Position numbers and translations under genes: made by a program. Below, in pieces: positions 17,275-26,148 of a DNA stretch of 33,122 nucleotides. Every line of letters begins with the position of its first letter. Position 1 is the stretch's first letter. Under the pieces are notes generated by a model. The model ran no database searches. It worked only from the letters and a program-made list of their open reading frames with translations, and was not told where the DNA came from. This DNA is from Comamonadaceae bacterium (lineage in GTDB: Bacteria; Pseudomonadota; Gammaproteobacteria; Burkholderiales; Burkholderiaceae_C): positions 1-33,122 of the forward strand of contig PNMN01000006.1 in NCBI GenBank assembly GCA_013823655.1, in the 5' to 3' direction.

Positions 17275-18021
17275 TCAGGCGGAAGTGACTTCGACGAATT
17301 CGTCAGAGCCTTCGGCGGCCACGGCCTTGACCACGTCGTTCACGGCGTTGGAGCGGCCTTCGAGAACCGCATCCGCAATGCCACGGGCGTACAGCGCCAC
17401 GGCGCGGGCCGAGTCATCGTTGCCGGGGATCACGTAGTCGATGCCGACCGGATTGTGGTTGGTGTCCACCACGCCGACCAGCGGGATGCCCAGCTTCTGG
17501 GCTTCGAGAATGGCGATCTTGTGGAAGCCCACGTCGATCACGAAGATGGCGTCGGGCAGCGCGGTCATGTCCTGGATGCCGCCGATATCCTTCTCCAGCT
17601 TTTCCATTTCGCGAGCAAACATCAGCTGCTCCTTTTTGGTCATGCTGTCGAGGCCGGTTTCCTTCTGGGCCTGCATGTCCTTCAGACGCTTGATCGAGGT
17701 CTTGACCGTCTTGAAGTTGGTCAGCATGCCGCCGAGCCAGCGCTGGTCCACAAAAGGCACGCCGGCGCGGCGCGCTTCCTGGGCCACGATGTCGCGCGAG
17801 GTGCGCTTGGTGCCCACCATCAGGATGGTGCCGCGGTTGGCAGACAGCTGCTTCACGAATTTGGCAGCTTCCTCGAACATCGGCAACGTCTTTTCGAGAT
17901 TGACGATGTGGATTTTGTTGCGGTGACCGAAGATGTACGGAGCCATCTTGGGGTTCCAGAAGCGGGTTTGGTGACCGAAGTGGACACCGGCTTCCAGCAT
18001 TTCGCGCATGGAGACAGACAT
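17275..18021 (-). CDS. rpsB: 30S ribosomal protein S2
   Basis: S2 binds the 30S subunit near S1 and is needed for S1 assembly. The 248-residue product begins [29 protein letters not shown], the conserved S2 N-terminus. It contains [19 protein letters not shown], the coiled-coil segment [20 protein letters not shown], and [20 protein letters not shown] with [20 protein letters not shown]. Length is normal (about 241-250). GGAAAG lies about eight bases before the ATG at 18021. The upstream leader is roughly 165 nt from a consensus-like -10, a length typical of an rpsB leader under S2 feedback control, though no structure was modelled. The gene opens the long envelope and translation cluster. 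Confidence 0.98.
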   Translation of the reverse strand: MSVSMREMLEAGVHFGHQTRFWNPKMAPYIFGHRNKIHIVNLEKTLPMFEEAAKFVKQLSANRGTILMVGTKRTSRDIVAQEARRAGVPFVDQRWLGGMLTNFKTVKTSIKRLKDMQAQKETGLDSMTKKEQLMFAREMEKLEKDIGGIQDMTALPDAIFVIDVGFHKIAILEAQKLGIPLVGVVDTNHNPVGIDYVIPGNDDSARAVALYARGIADAVLEGRSNAVNDVVKAVAAEGSDEFVEVTSA

Positions 18022-18193
18022 GTGATTTCTTTCCAGAGGTTGAGTCTAAAATCCAGCCCCGATTGCCCCGGATCGCACAGCACTTGAAACGGCTGACGAT
18101 CCTTGAACAACACCCGGTTGGGCCGGTTTGCGATTGAACTTTTTCCAAGGCGCCAGGAATGGATTCCCAGCCTGCACTTGGCAAAGCCTGTCG

Positions 18194-18202
18194 ATTATAG
18201 CA
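18194..18202 (-). promoter_or_regulatory. rpsB promoter, extended -10
   Basis: The minus strand reads TGCTATAAT, an extended -10 with a perfect TATAAT hexamer (18194-18199), in a GC-rich background. No good -35 lies 16-18 bases upstream. Predicted start near 18187 gives a 5' leader of about 165 nt. The gap 18022-18316 contains this promoter, the leader and the upstream region of the divergent oxidoreductase gene; I see no other gene in it. Confidence 0.6.
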
Positions 18203-18316
18203 GCCGCGCCCCTTTCGCCTCAGCCCCCCGAACCCCCATGCGCCCTGCCGCACGGCGCTCTGCACCCCTGTTCTGATGCCAAACCACGTCCCCATGCCCA
18301 GCCCGGGAGCCCCTGC

Positions 18317-19585
18317 ATGAAAGTTGCCGTCATCGGAGCGGGGGTGATCGGCATCACCACGGCGTACGAACTGGCGCTCGACGGCCACGAAGTCACGGTG
18401 TTCGAACGGCGCAGCACCGCCGCCGAAGAGGCGAGTTTTGCCAACGGCAGCCTGATTGCACCCGCCTGGCTGGCTTCGCTGGCGAACGTCGGTCGAACCA
18501 GCAACCTGTTCTGGCCCACGACCGCGAACCCCGGCGGCTTGCGACTGACCGGCCTTTCGGGTCACGCCCAATGGGCTTGGTTTTGGCGGTGGCAGCGGGC
18601 CGCCCGGGCCCCGCTGCAGACAGAGAGGCAGGCCGCCTTGTTCCGGCTGGCTGCGTTCAGCCTGGAGCGACTGACGGCCATCTCCACCGAGGAACGGCTC
18701 GAATACGACCGCAGCCAGGGCCTGCTGGTGTTGTGGCGCAGCGAACGAGAAGCCGCACTGGCCCGCTCGGCCCTGCCCGGGCTGCGCGAGCAGGGTGCGG
18801 TGATGCGCGAACTGGATGCGACACAGGCCCGACTGATCGAACCGTCGCTGAATCCGGACACCACCCTGGCTGGCGCCCTGGAGCTCCCCACCGGCATGGC
18901 CGCCAATTGCCGCCAGTTCACCCTGCAGCTCAAGAGCCTGGCCCAGCTGCGGGGTTGCCATTTCCAGTTCGGCTGCGAAGTCGCCCGACTGGACACCACG
19001 GGACACGGTGTGACGCTGACCCTGTCAGCCGGCAACACCGCCCCACAGCCATTCGACGCTGCCGTGCTGTGTGCGGGCAGCGCTGGAGCGGCCCTGCTGC
19101 GACCTCTCGGCTGGCAAGCACCCACGCAAACCGTGTACGGGCACAGCGTGAGCGCGGCGGTGCGTGAACCCCTGGATGCCCCGTTGTCGGCCGTGATCGA
19201 TGCGCGCCACCAGATCTCCATCTCGCGCCTGGGTCAGCGCGTGCGCGTGGCCGGGGGCACCACCCTGGGCGGCCGACCCGGCAGATTGTCGGCCTCTGAG
19301 ATGCGCCGCCTCTACCGCGTGTTGATGGACTGGTTTCCAGGCGCCGCCCGGCTGGGCGGCCCCCAGGGCAGCGTGCAGGAATGGAGAGGCGCCCAAGTCC
19401 TGGTGCCCGACGCGCTGCCCCTGCTGGGCGAAAGCAGCGTGCCCCGCATCTGGCTGAACCTGGCCCATGGGTCCGGCGGCTGGGCCCTGGCCTGCGGCTG
19501 CGCCCGCGCGCTGGCCGACCAGATGCTCGGACGCACATCCGACATCGATCTGGACCCATTCTCGCCCGCCCGCATCAAGGCATGA
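18317..19585 (+). CDS. FAD-dependent D-amino acid dehydrogenase-like oxidoreductase
   Basis: This 422-residue DAO-fold flavoenzyme resembles the DadA family, which oxidises D-amino acids to 2-oxo acids and passes electrons to the respiratory chain. The N-terminus MKVAVIGAGVIGITTAYELA is the dinucleotide-binding site, followed by GHEVTVFERR with the Glu that binds the FAD ribose. Other family features are SFANGSLIAPAWL, FDAAVLCAGSAGAALL and the C-terminal VPDALPLLGES ... LAHGSGGWALACG that closes over the flavin. The ATG at 18317 has GGGAG upstream and starts exactly at the Rossmann motif; the longer track start adds a proline-rich leader without family likeness. The substrate is not determined by sequence; glycine or opine oxidases are related. 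It is divergent from rpsB and followed on the same strand by the short LysM gene. Confidence 0.85.
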   Translation: MKVAVIGAGVIGITTAYELALDGHEVTVFERRSTAAEEASFANGSLIAPAWLASLANVGRTSNLFWPTTANPGGLRLTGLSGHAQWAWFWRWQRAARAPLQTERQAALFRLAAFSLERLTAISTEERLEYDRSQGLLVLWRSEREAALARSALPGLREQGAVMRELDATQARLIEPSLNPDTTLAGALELPTGMAANCRQFTLQLKSLAQLRGCHFQFGCEVARLDTTGHGVTLTLSAGNTAPQPFDAAVLCAGSAGAALLRPLGWQAPTQTVYGHSVSAAVREPLDAPLSAVIDARHQISISRLGQRVRVAGGTTLGGRPGRLSASEMRRLYRVLMDWFPGAARLGGPQGSVQEWRGAQVLVPDALPLLGESSVPRIWLNLAHGSGGWALACGCARALADQMLGRTSDIDLDPFSPARIKA

Positions 19586-19765
19586 CGCGGCCCTTCTTGC
19601 ACCTTGGCCGCCTGCGCGCAACGGCTCCGTGGTGAAATGCCATCAACGACGAGACGCACTGCGCACGGCGGCACAACCCGGTGTTCAACACCCCGTCCTG
19701 TGGCCATACTCACGGAGCGCCTCCGGGCAGCACGCGTTCATCAACCCCACAGCAAGAACCCGACC

Positions 19766-19936
19766 ATGGGCATGATCCGTTTCATCAAGGAAGCCGGTGA
19801 GAAGCTGTTCGGCATCGGCAAGGCGTTCTACGGCACGCCCAACCAGTACCCGCAGATCTTCGAGGCCAACAAACCCATGCTGAGCCACCCCGACAAAATC
19901 CACCCCGGCCAGGTGCTGCGCATTCCGCCGACCTGA
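19766..19936 (+). CDS. Very short LysM protein; looks like an internally deleted YgaU
   Basis: The 56-residue product reads as the first part of YgaU (MGMIRFIKEAGEKLFGIG) joined directly to the end of its LysM domain (FYGTPNQYPQIFEANKPMLS, then HPDKIHPGQVLRIPPT). E. coli YgaU (149 residues) has a BON domain and the first half of LysM (YTVKSGDTLSAIS...) between these parts; both are absent here. The frame is intact across the junction, so this is either an old in-frame deletion or a real short form. Only the second half of the LysM peptidoglycan-binding fold remains, so binding is doubtful. The ATG at 19766 starts at the conserved MG; the longer track start adds unrelated residues. No signal peptide. 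The next gene begins six bases after the stop, implying co-transcription. Confidence 0.7.
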   Translation: MGMIRFIKEAGEKLFGIGKAFYGTPNQYPQIFEANKPMLSHPDKIHPGQVLRIPPT

Positions 19937-19942
19937 AGCAGC

Positions 19943-21520
19943 ATGCGACGGATCGGCAGCGCTCACCCCGAGCCACTCTACGGCACGCAGGCCACGCGCG
20001 CCATCGAGCAGGCCGCCAGCGCTGCCCTGCCCCCACACAGCCTCATGGCTCTGGCGGGCCTGTCGGTGGCCCAGCTGACCAGCGCACTCGCGCCCCACGC
20101 CCGGTGCATCTGGGTCGCCTGCGGGCCAGGCAACAACGGTGGCGACGGCCTGATCGCGGCCATGCACCTGCACCGCCAGGCCCAGGCATCCGGCGCCGCG
20201 CGGCAGGTCGTGGTCACCCTCTGCGGTGGTGCCGATCACCTCCCCGCCGACGCCGCGAACGCACTGCTGCAAGCCCAGGCTTCGGGCGTGACCATGGCCA
20301 GCGATCCGCCTGCCACGCACGACTTCGCCATCGACGCCCTGCTCGGCATCGGCACGCTGCGCCCGCCCGAAGGCCGCCTGGCGAACCACATGGGTCTGCT
20401 GCAAACCAGCGCGGCCCCGGTGCTGTGCGTGGACCTGCCCTCGGGCCTGCACGCCGACACCGGCGTGCATCTCATGGGCTCGCTCGACCGGCCCCCCCAG
20501 GGAGCGCGCCACACCTTGTCGCTGCTCACCCTCAAGCCCGGCCTCTTCACCGGCGACGGGCGCGATCAGGCCGGGCAGGTCTGGTTCGACGATCTCGGCA
20601 TTTCACCTCCAGCCACCACACCGGTGCGGGCCCAGCTCAACGGCATGTCCATGAACCCGGACACCGCCAGCAGGCGCCCTCACGCGGCACACAAAGGCAG
20701 CCAGGGTGATGTGCTGGTGATCGGCGGACAGGACATCGGCATCCGTGGCGCAGGCATGACGGGCGCGGCCATTCTGGCGGCACGGGCCGCGCTGCACAGC
20801 GGTGCCGGACGGGTGTACGTCGGCCTGCTGACCGGGGAACAGCCCACGGGGTTGACCGGCTGGGACCCGGCCTGCCCGGAACTCATGTTCCGCAGCCTGC
20901 CCGGCCTGCTGCAGGGGGATCTGCTGACACAGACCAGCGTGGTCTGCGGCTGTGGGGGTGGCGCTGCCATTGCGGCGCTGCTGCCGCAGGTGCTGGCGCG
21001 CGCGCGCACCCTGGTGCTGGACGCCGACGCGCTCAACGCCATCGCCGCCGACCCTCAGTTGCAGACCCTGCTGCGCCATCGCCGTGCACGTGGCCATGGC
21101 ACCGTGATCACCCCGCACCCGCTGGAGGCAGCCCGCCTGCTGGGCTGCAGCACCGCTGAGGTGATGTCAGATCGGTTGACCGCAGCACAACGGCTGGTTG
21201 ACCGTTTCGGCGCCCTCTGCGTGCTCAAGGGGTCGGGCAGCGTGGTCAGCGCGCCCGGGATCACGCCGCGCATCAACCCCACCGGCAACGCCGCACTCGC
21301 CACGGCCGGCACCGGCGACGTGCTGACCGGCATGATCGGTTGCGCCCTCGCATCACCGGGCCTGACGCCCGATCAGTTGGTGCAGCAGGTCTGCGCCGCG
21401 GTGTTCCAGCACGGCTGGATAGCCGACCGGTGGACCCTGAACCAACCAGACACCACCCCCGCGACCGACCTCACGCTCACAGCCAGCCGACTGGCACAAA
21501 GCGTCCCGCCTCTGCGCTGA
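19943..21520 (+). CDS. nnr: Bifunctional NAD(P)H-hydrate epimerase / ADP-dependent NAD(P)H-hydrate dehydratase
   Basis: This enzyme repairs hydrated NAD(P)H: the N-terminal half interconverts R and S forms and the C-terminal half dehydrates the S form using ADP (ATP in some homologues). The 525-residue product has YjeF_N features, including VACGPGNNGGDGLIAAMHL and VLCVDLPSGLHADTG. The C-terminal ribokinase-like half begins near residue 230 (HKGSQGDVLVIGGQ) and includes GAAILAARAALHSGAGRVYV, ARTLVLDADALNAIA, TPHPLEAARLLG and the catalytic segment NPTGNAALATAGTGDVLTGM. Length is normal for the fusion. The ATG at 19943 has only a weak GAAG upstream and lies six bases after the LysM gene. The stop is one base from the end of the convergent yggT gene. 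Confidence 0.94.
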   Translation: MRRIGSAHPEPLYGTQATRAIEQAASAALPPHSLMALAGLSVAQLTSALAPHARCIWVACGPGNNGGDGLIAAMHLHRQAQASGAARQVVVTLCGGADHLPADAANALLQAQASGVTMASDPPATHDFAIDALLGIGTLRPPEGRLANHMGLLQTSAAPVLCVDLPSGLHADTGVHLMGSLDRPPQGARHTLSLLTLKPGLFTGDGRDQAGQVWFDDLGISPPATTPVRAQLNGMSMNPDTASRRPHAAHKGSQGDVLVIGGQDIGIRGAGMTGAAILAARAALHSGAGRVYVGLLTGEQPTGLTGWDPACPELMFRSLPGLLQGDLLTQTSVVCGCGGGAAIAALLPQVLARARTLVLDADALNAIAADPQLQTLLRHRRARGHGTVITPHPLEAARLLGCSTAEVMSDRLTAAQRLVDRFGALCVLKGSGSVVSAPGITPRINPTGNAALATAGTGDVLTGMIGCALASPGLTPDQLVQQVCAAVFQHGWIADRWTLNQPDTTPATDLTLTASRLAQSVPPLR

Positions 21521-21521
21521 T

Positions 21522-22064
21522 TCAGCCGAGCAAAATCAGGCCGATCTGCAAGAGAACCAGCAGCACCAGCACCGACAGATCGATGCCCCCCACCAGCGGA
21601 AGCCAGCGGCGCAACGGGCGCAGCAGGGGCGCGCACAATCGGTCCAGCGTGCCCAGCACAGGCGATTGCGGCTGAACCCAGGACAACACCGCATAGATCA
21701 GCACCAAGATCATCAGACCTTGCAGCGCCACCCGCAGCAGCATGCGCACCGCCAGCACCGGCAACAAAACCACCGCATTGACCGGCATGGCACCGGCCAA
21801 TCCGTGCAGCAGAAGGGAAAACCCAGCGTAGGCCTGCGCCAGCAGCAGGGCAGCCAACAAACTGGCCCAGTCCACCCGGCTCTGCGCCAGCGAGCGTGGC
21901 AACACACGGCGCAACGGCTGCACCAGCCAGTCGGTCACGGCGATGGCAAAACGCCCAGGCTGCCCCACCATCTGTATCCGCATGTGGTTCATCCAGGCCC
22001 GCAGCAAGGCGGCGGCGATGAGGACAAAAAACAGGGTTTCCAGCAGGAAGAAGAGAACGCTCAT
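21522..22064 (-). CDS. YggT family membrane protein
   Basis: This is a 180-residue inner-membrane protein with two YggT units, as in many beta-proteobacteria. The first has LLETLFFVLIAAALLRAWM and TDWLVQPLRRVLPRSL. The second has VALQGLMILVLIYAVLSWVQ and LDRLCAPLLRPLRRWLPLVG followed by IDLSVLVLLVLLQIGLIL. The repeated core, one membrane helix then a Pro-Leu-Arg-Arg segment near a second helix, defines the family. Function is not established; homologues have been linked to osmotic tolerance and cell-shape or division defects. The ATG at 22064 is used; no clear Shine-Dalgarno. It lies 38 nt after rnr on the same strand, so co-transcription is likely. Confidence 0.9.
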   Translation of the reverse strand: MSVLFFLLETLFFVLIAAALLRAWMNHMRIQMVGQPGRFAIAVTDWLVQPLRRVLPRSLAQSRVDWASLLAALLLAQAYAGFSLLLHGLAGAMPVNAVVLLPVLAVRMLLRVALQGLMILVLIYAVLSWVQPQSPVLGTLDRLCAPLLRPLRRWLPLVGGIDLSVLVLLVLLQIGLILLG

Positions 22065-22102
22065 AACGGTGAAAAAATGGAGGATCGCCCAGAATGGCGG
22101 TG

Positions 22103-24406
22103 TCAGCGACGGCCCTTGCGTGCCTTGCCCGAGACCGGACGGGTATTGCTCCGCGCCTCCTTCTTGCTCGCAGCGCGCTTCACCGAGCTCTTGATGTCCA
22201 GCGGCGGGGGCAACGCCCCATTGTTCGAGCGGCCACCGCTTGCGGCATCGTCGGCGCGGTTGCGGCGCGACTTGCTGCCTCGGCCCACAGGCTCGACGCC
22301 ATCGACCACCCCGGCAGCGCCCCCCGTCTTGTCGCGCATGGCGCGCAGCAACAGGTCGTCGTTGCCACTCACGAGGCGAAAGTCAATGCGCCGACCGTCC
22401 AGATCGACGCGGCTGACCTGAACCTGCACCCGGCTGCCCAGGGCATAACGAATGCCGGTGCGCTCACCCCGCAATTCCTGCCGTGCTTCGTCAAACCGGA
22501 AGTACTCACCACCCAGTTCGGTGATGTGCACCAGGCCCTCGACGTACATCGCGTCCAGCGTCACGAACAGGCCGAAACTGGTGACCGAACTGACCACGCC
22601 GCTGAACTCCTCGCCCAGGTGCTCGCGCATGTACTTGCACTTGAGCCAGGCCTCCACATCGCGGCTGGCCTCGTCGGCACGCCGCTCGTTGGCGCTGCAA
22701 TGCAGACCAGCCGCCTGCCAGGCCAGCGTATCGGCCGATGGCTTCTTCACCGGCTCACCCGCCACCGGCGGCTTGGCCCGGCTGGCCAGGCGCTTGCTGA
22801 GCTTGGCGTGCGCCTCGCCTGGGGTCGGCAATGCGGGCAACTGGTAGCGCTGCTGCGAAAGGATGGCCTTGATCACGCGGTGCACCAGCAGGTCCGGGTA
22901 GCGCCTGATCGGGCTGGTGAAGTGGGTGTAGGCCTCGAACGCAAGCCCGAAGTGGCCCTGATTCATGGGCGTGTAGATCGCCTGCTGCATCGAGCGCAGC
23001 AGCATGGTGTGGATCTGCTGCGCCTCAGGCCGGTCTTTGGTCGCTGCGGCGATCTGCTGGAACTCCGAGGGCTGCGGGTTGTCGCTGATGGTCTGCGACA
23101 CACCCATGGCCTTCAGGTAGCTGCGCAGGATGTCCTGCTTCTCCGGCGTGGGCCCCTCGTGCACGCGGAACAGGCCGACGTGTTTGCCCTGGCTGATGAA
23201 GTCGGCCGAACAGACGTTGGCCGCCAGCATGGCTTCTTCGATCAGCTTGTGCGCGTCGTTGCGGGTGCGCGGCACGATCTTCTCGATGCGCCCCGACTCG
23301 TCGCAGACGATCTGGGTTTCGGTGGTCTCAAAATCGACCGCACCACGCACCTGGCGCGCAGCCAGCAGGGCCCGGTAGACGTCGTGCAGGTTCAGCAGGT
23401 AGGGCGCCAGCGCCTTGCGCTGCATAGCTTCCGGACCGCGCGTGTTTTGCAGGATGGCCGCCACCTCGGTGTAGGTGAAGCGGGCGTGACTGAACATCAC
23501 CGCCGGGTAAAACTGGTACGCGTGCACCTCGCCCTTGGCGTTGATCAGCATGTCACAGACCATGCACAGCCGCTCCACACCCGGGTTGAGCGAACACAGG
23601 CCGTTGGAGAGCTTTTCCGGCAACATGGGGATCACGCGGCGCGGAAAATACACCGAGGTCGCGCGGTCGTAGGCGTCGACGTCGATGGCCGAACCGGTCT
23701 GCACATAGTGGCTCACGTCCGCGATCGCCACCAGCAGGCGCCAACCCTTGGCACGCCCCACCTTGGTGGGCTCGCAGTACACCGCGTCGTCGAAGTCGCG
23801 CGCGTCTTCACCGTCGATGGTGACCAGTGGCACATCGCGCAAATCCACGCGATGCTTGTGGTCCACCGCACGCACGTGGTCGGGCAAGGCGCGGGCCTGC
23901 GCCATCGCAGCGTCCGAGAACTGGTGCGGAACGCCGTACTTGCGCACCGCGATCTCGATCTCCATGCCCGGGTCGTCGATCTCGCCCAGCACTTCCTTGA
24001 CGCGCCCCACGGGTTGACCGTACAGCGCAGGCGGCTCCGTCAGTTCCACCACCACCACCTGGCCCGGCTTGGCCGAACCCGTCGCCCCTTTCGGAATCAA
24101 CACGTCCTGCCCGTAGCGCTTGTCTTCCGGCGCCACCAGCCAGACACCGCTTTCCTGCAGCAAGCGGCCGATGATGGGCGCATCGGAACGCTCGACGATT
24201 TCGGTCACACGACCTTCCGGGCGCCCCTTGCGGTCGAGCCGCACAATGCGCGCCTTCACGCGGTCTTTGTGCAAAACCGCCCGCATTTCGTTGGATGGCA
24301 GGTAAATATCGGCCTGTCCATCGTCGCGGATCACAAAACCATGTCCGTCACGATGACCGGACACGACCCCTTCAAACTCGGCCAGCAGGCTGTTTTTTTC
24401 GTTCAC
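22103..24406 (-). CDS. rnr: Ribonuclease R (3'-5' exoribonuclease), no N-terminal HTH domain
   Basis: RNase R degrades structured RNA from the 3' end and takes part in rRNA, tmRNA-tagged mRNA and cold-shock turnover. The 767-residue product starts directly in the first cold-shock domain (VVSGHRDGHGFVIRDDGQAD). The second OB domain follows, then the RNB core with VTIDGEDARDFDDAVYCEP, which holds the Asp cluster, and HFTSPIRRYPDLLVHRVIKA. The S1 domain is FSGVVSSVTSFGLFVTLDAM, and the tail is Lys/Arg-rich. The helix-turn-helix region of E. coli RNase R is absent: an in-frame TAG lies 45 bases upstream. About 30 residues (LPTPGEAHAKLSKRLASRAK region) are inserted before the S1 domain compared with E. 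coli as I recall it. The start is a GTG at 24406 without Shine-Dalgarno, next to an A7 run. Divergent from tRNA-Leu. Confidence 0.95.
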   Translation of the reverse strand: MNEKNSLLAEFEGVVSGHRDGHGFVIRDDGQADIYLPSNEMRAVLHKDRVKARIVRLDRKGRPEGRVTEIVERSDAPIIGRLLQESGVWLVAPEDKRYGQDVLIPKGATGSAKPGQVVVVELTEPPALYGQPVGRVKEVLGEIDDPGMEIEIAVRKYGVPHQFSDAAMAQARALPDHVRAVDHKHRVDLRDVPLVTIDGEDARDFDDAVYCEPTKVGRAKGWRLLVAIADVSHYVQTGSAIDVDAYDRATSVYFPRRVIPMLPEKLSNGLCSLNPGVERLCMVCDMLINAKGEVHAYQFYPAVMFSHARFTYTEVAAILQNTRGPEAMQRKALAPYLLNLHDVYRALLAARQVRGAVDFETTETQIVCDESGRIEKIVPRTRNDAHKLIEEAMLAANVCSADFISQGKHVGLFRVHEGPTPEKQDILRSYLKAMGVSQTISDNPQPSEFQQIAAATKDRPEAQQIHTMLLRSMQQAIYTPMNQGHFGLAFEAYTHFTSPIRRYPDLLVHRVIKAILSQQRYQLPALPTPGEAHAKLSKRLASRAKPPVAGEPVKKPSADTLAWQAAGLHCSANERRADEASRDVEAWLKCKYMREHLGEEFSGVVSSVTSFGLFVTLDAMYVEGLVHITELGGEYFRFDEARQELRGERTGIRYALGSRVQVQVSRVDLDGRRIDFRLVSGNDDLLLRAMRDKTGGAAGVVDGVEPVGRGSKSRRNRADDAASGGRSNNGALPPPLDIKSSVKRAASKKEARSNTRPVSGKARKGRR

Positions 24407-24420
24407 GTTTTGATGTGTTT

Positions 24421-24447
24421 TTGAATGCGTTTTTTTGATGCTATACT
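24421..24447 (+). promoter_or_regulatory. tRNA-Leu promoter
   Basis: TGCTATACT gives an extended -10 (hexamer 24442-24447), with TTGAAT at 24421-24426 as a possible -35 separated by a short 15-base spacer. The predicted start is about ten bases before the mature tRNA 5' end. The region also separates tRNA-Leu from the divergent rnr gene. Confidence 0.55.
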
Positions 24448-24464
24448 AGCGTTTTTCCTGAAAT

Positions 24465-24549
<85 letters not shown>

Positions 24550-24554
24550 ATCAT

Positions 24555-24591
24555 AAGGGCTTGCAAACGCGATGTTTGCAAGCCCTTTTTT
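24555..24591 (+). terminator. Rho-independent terminator after tRNA-Leu
   Basis: AAGGGCTTGCAAAC and GTTTGCAAGCCCTT form a perfect 14-bp stem with a five-base loop, followed directly by a run of T (TTTTTTG). It lies five bases beyond the tRNA CCA end. From here to 24718 there is no gene. Confidence 0.95.
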
Positions 24592-24718
24592 GTTGTGTCA
24601 GCGAAGTCAGCAACGGCAGACAGCAGGCATCCTGCACACCGGCTTTTCTTCTCTGAAATTGGCGTTCCCGTGACGTTCGTCCAGGAACGGCCTGCCAAGG
24701 ACACACCGACACGGCGCG

Positions 24719-26104
24719 TCAAAACGGCACCGCCAGCAAGTCGTGCCCTTCGGCAGCCACAATGCGCGCCTTGGTGAATTCACCGACCTTGAGCGTCTTG
24801 CTGATCTTTTCGGGCGGCAGCAGCCGCACCACACCATCGATCTCCGGCGCGTCCGCGTAGCTTCGGCCGACACCACCCTTTTTGCCCGTGCCCGGCGCCG
24901 AATCCACCAGCACCTGCATCGTCGCACCCACGCGCTGGCGCAATTTTTCGGTCGAAACCGCCTCAGCCATGGCCATGAAACGCGCGCGACGCTCCTCGCG
25001 CACGACCTCCGGCACGGGTCCGGCCAGTGCATTGGCCGCTGCGCCACTCACCGGCGAATAGGCGAAACAACCGGCGCGGTCGATGCGGGCCTCCTGCACA
25101 AAGTCCAGCAGGTGCTGGAACTCCGACTCGGTCTCGCCTGGGAAACCAGCGATGAAGGTGCTGCGCACCACGATCTCCGGGCACAGTTCGCGCCAGCGCG
25201 CGATGCGCTCCAGATTGCGCTCGCCACTGGCCGGGCGCTTCATGCGCCGGAGCACATCGGGGTGGCTGTGCTGCAGCGGCACATCGAGGTAAGGCAGCAC
25301 CAGGCCCTCGGCCATCAGCGGAACGATGTCGTCCACATGCGGGTACGGGTACACGTAGTGCAGGCGAACCCAGGCGCCAAAACCTTTGGCCAGCTCGCCC
25401 AGCGAGCGCACCAGATCCAGCATGCGCGTCTTCACCGGCTTGCCGTCCCAGAAGCCGGTGCGGTACTGCACGTCCACGCCGTAGGCCGATGTGTCCTGGC
25501 TCACCACCAGCAACTCCTTCACACCCGCTTCAAACAGCTTGCGCGCTTCGGTCAGCACATCACCGATGGGACGGCTCACCAGATCACCGCGCATGGACGG
25601 GATGATGCAGAAGGTGCAGCGGTGGTTGCAGCCTTCGCTGATCTTCAAGTAGGCGTAGTGGCGCGGCGTGAGCTTGATGCCCTGCGCCGGCACCAGATCA
25701 ACAAACGGATCGTGCGGCTTGGGGAGGTGACGGTGCACCGCCTCCATCACCTCGTGCGTGGCGTGCGGCCCGGTCACGGCCAGCACACTGGGGTGCATCT
25801 GCCGCACCATGTTGCCGCCGCCCTCGGCCTCGCGCGCGCCCAGGCAACCGGTCACGATCACCTTGCCGTTCTCGGCCAGGGCCTCACCGATGGTGTCCAG
25901 GCTTTCCTTGACGGCGTCGTCGATGAAGCCGCAGGTGTTGACGATCACCAGGTCGGCACCGGCAAAGGTCTTGGAGGTTTGGTATCCCTCGGCGCTGAGC
26001 TGCGTGAGGATGAGTTCGGAGTCGGTCAGCGCCTTGGGACAACCCAGGCTCACAAAACCAACCCTGGGCGCGGCAGCACCCGGCAGGGCAACGGATTCGG
26101 TCAT
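24719..26104 (-). CDS. rimO: Ribosomal protein S12 methylthiotransferase
   Basis: RimO is a radical-SAM enzyme with two 4Fe-4S clusters that adds a methylthio group to the conserved Asp of ribosomal protein S12. The 461-residue product has the N-terminal methylthiotransferase domain with three cluster cysteines ([40 protein letters not shown]). The radical-SAM motif follows in [20 protein letters not shown], then [16 protein letters not shown], and a C-terminal TRAM domain ([10 protein letters not shown] to [12 protein letters not shown]). [12 protein letters not shown] is the form seen in RimO and not in MiaB. Length is slightly over the usual 440. The ATG at 26104 follows phaR by 44 nt on the same strand, so the two may share a transcript. 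Confidence 0.97.
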   Translation of the reverse strand: MTESVALPGAAAPRVGFVSLGCPKALTDSELILTQLSAEGYQTSKTFAGADLVIVNTCGFIDDAVKESLDTIGEALAENGKVIVTGCLGAREAEGGGNMVRQMHPSVLAVTGPHATHEVMEAVHRHLPKPHDPFVDLVPAQGIKLTPRHYAYLKISEGCNHRCTFCIIPSMRGDLVSRPIGDVLTEARKLFEAGVKELLVVSQDTSAYGVDVQYRTGFWDGKPVKTRMLDLVRSLGELAKGFGAWVRLHYVYPYPHVDDIVPLMAEGLVLPYLDVPLQHSHPDVLRRMKRPASGERNLERIARWRELCPEIVVRSTFIAGFPGETESEFQHLLDFVQEARIDRAGCFAYSPVSGAAANALAGPVPEVVREERRARFMAMAEAVSTEKLRQRVGATMQVLVDSAPGTGKKGGVGRSYADAPEIDGVVRLLPPEKISKTLKVGEFTKARIVAAEGHDLLAVPF

Positions 26105-26148
26105 GGTCCGATTGTCTCAGACCCTGGGTGAAGGAACGACCGGTCGAT

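Noticed and set aside
17414-19006. 530-residue minus-strand ORF across rpsB and the DadA-like gene
   Set aside because: It runs through the rpsB frame and promoter and is antisense to the oxidoreductase; no family likeness.
22094-24424. 776-residue plus-strand ORF antisense to rnr
   Set aside because: It mirrors a clear RNase R gene; its product is His/Arg/Val-rich low-complexity sequence with no family features, typical of antisense frames in high-GC DNA.
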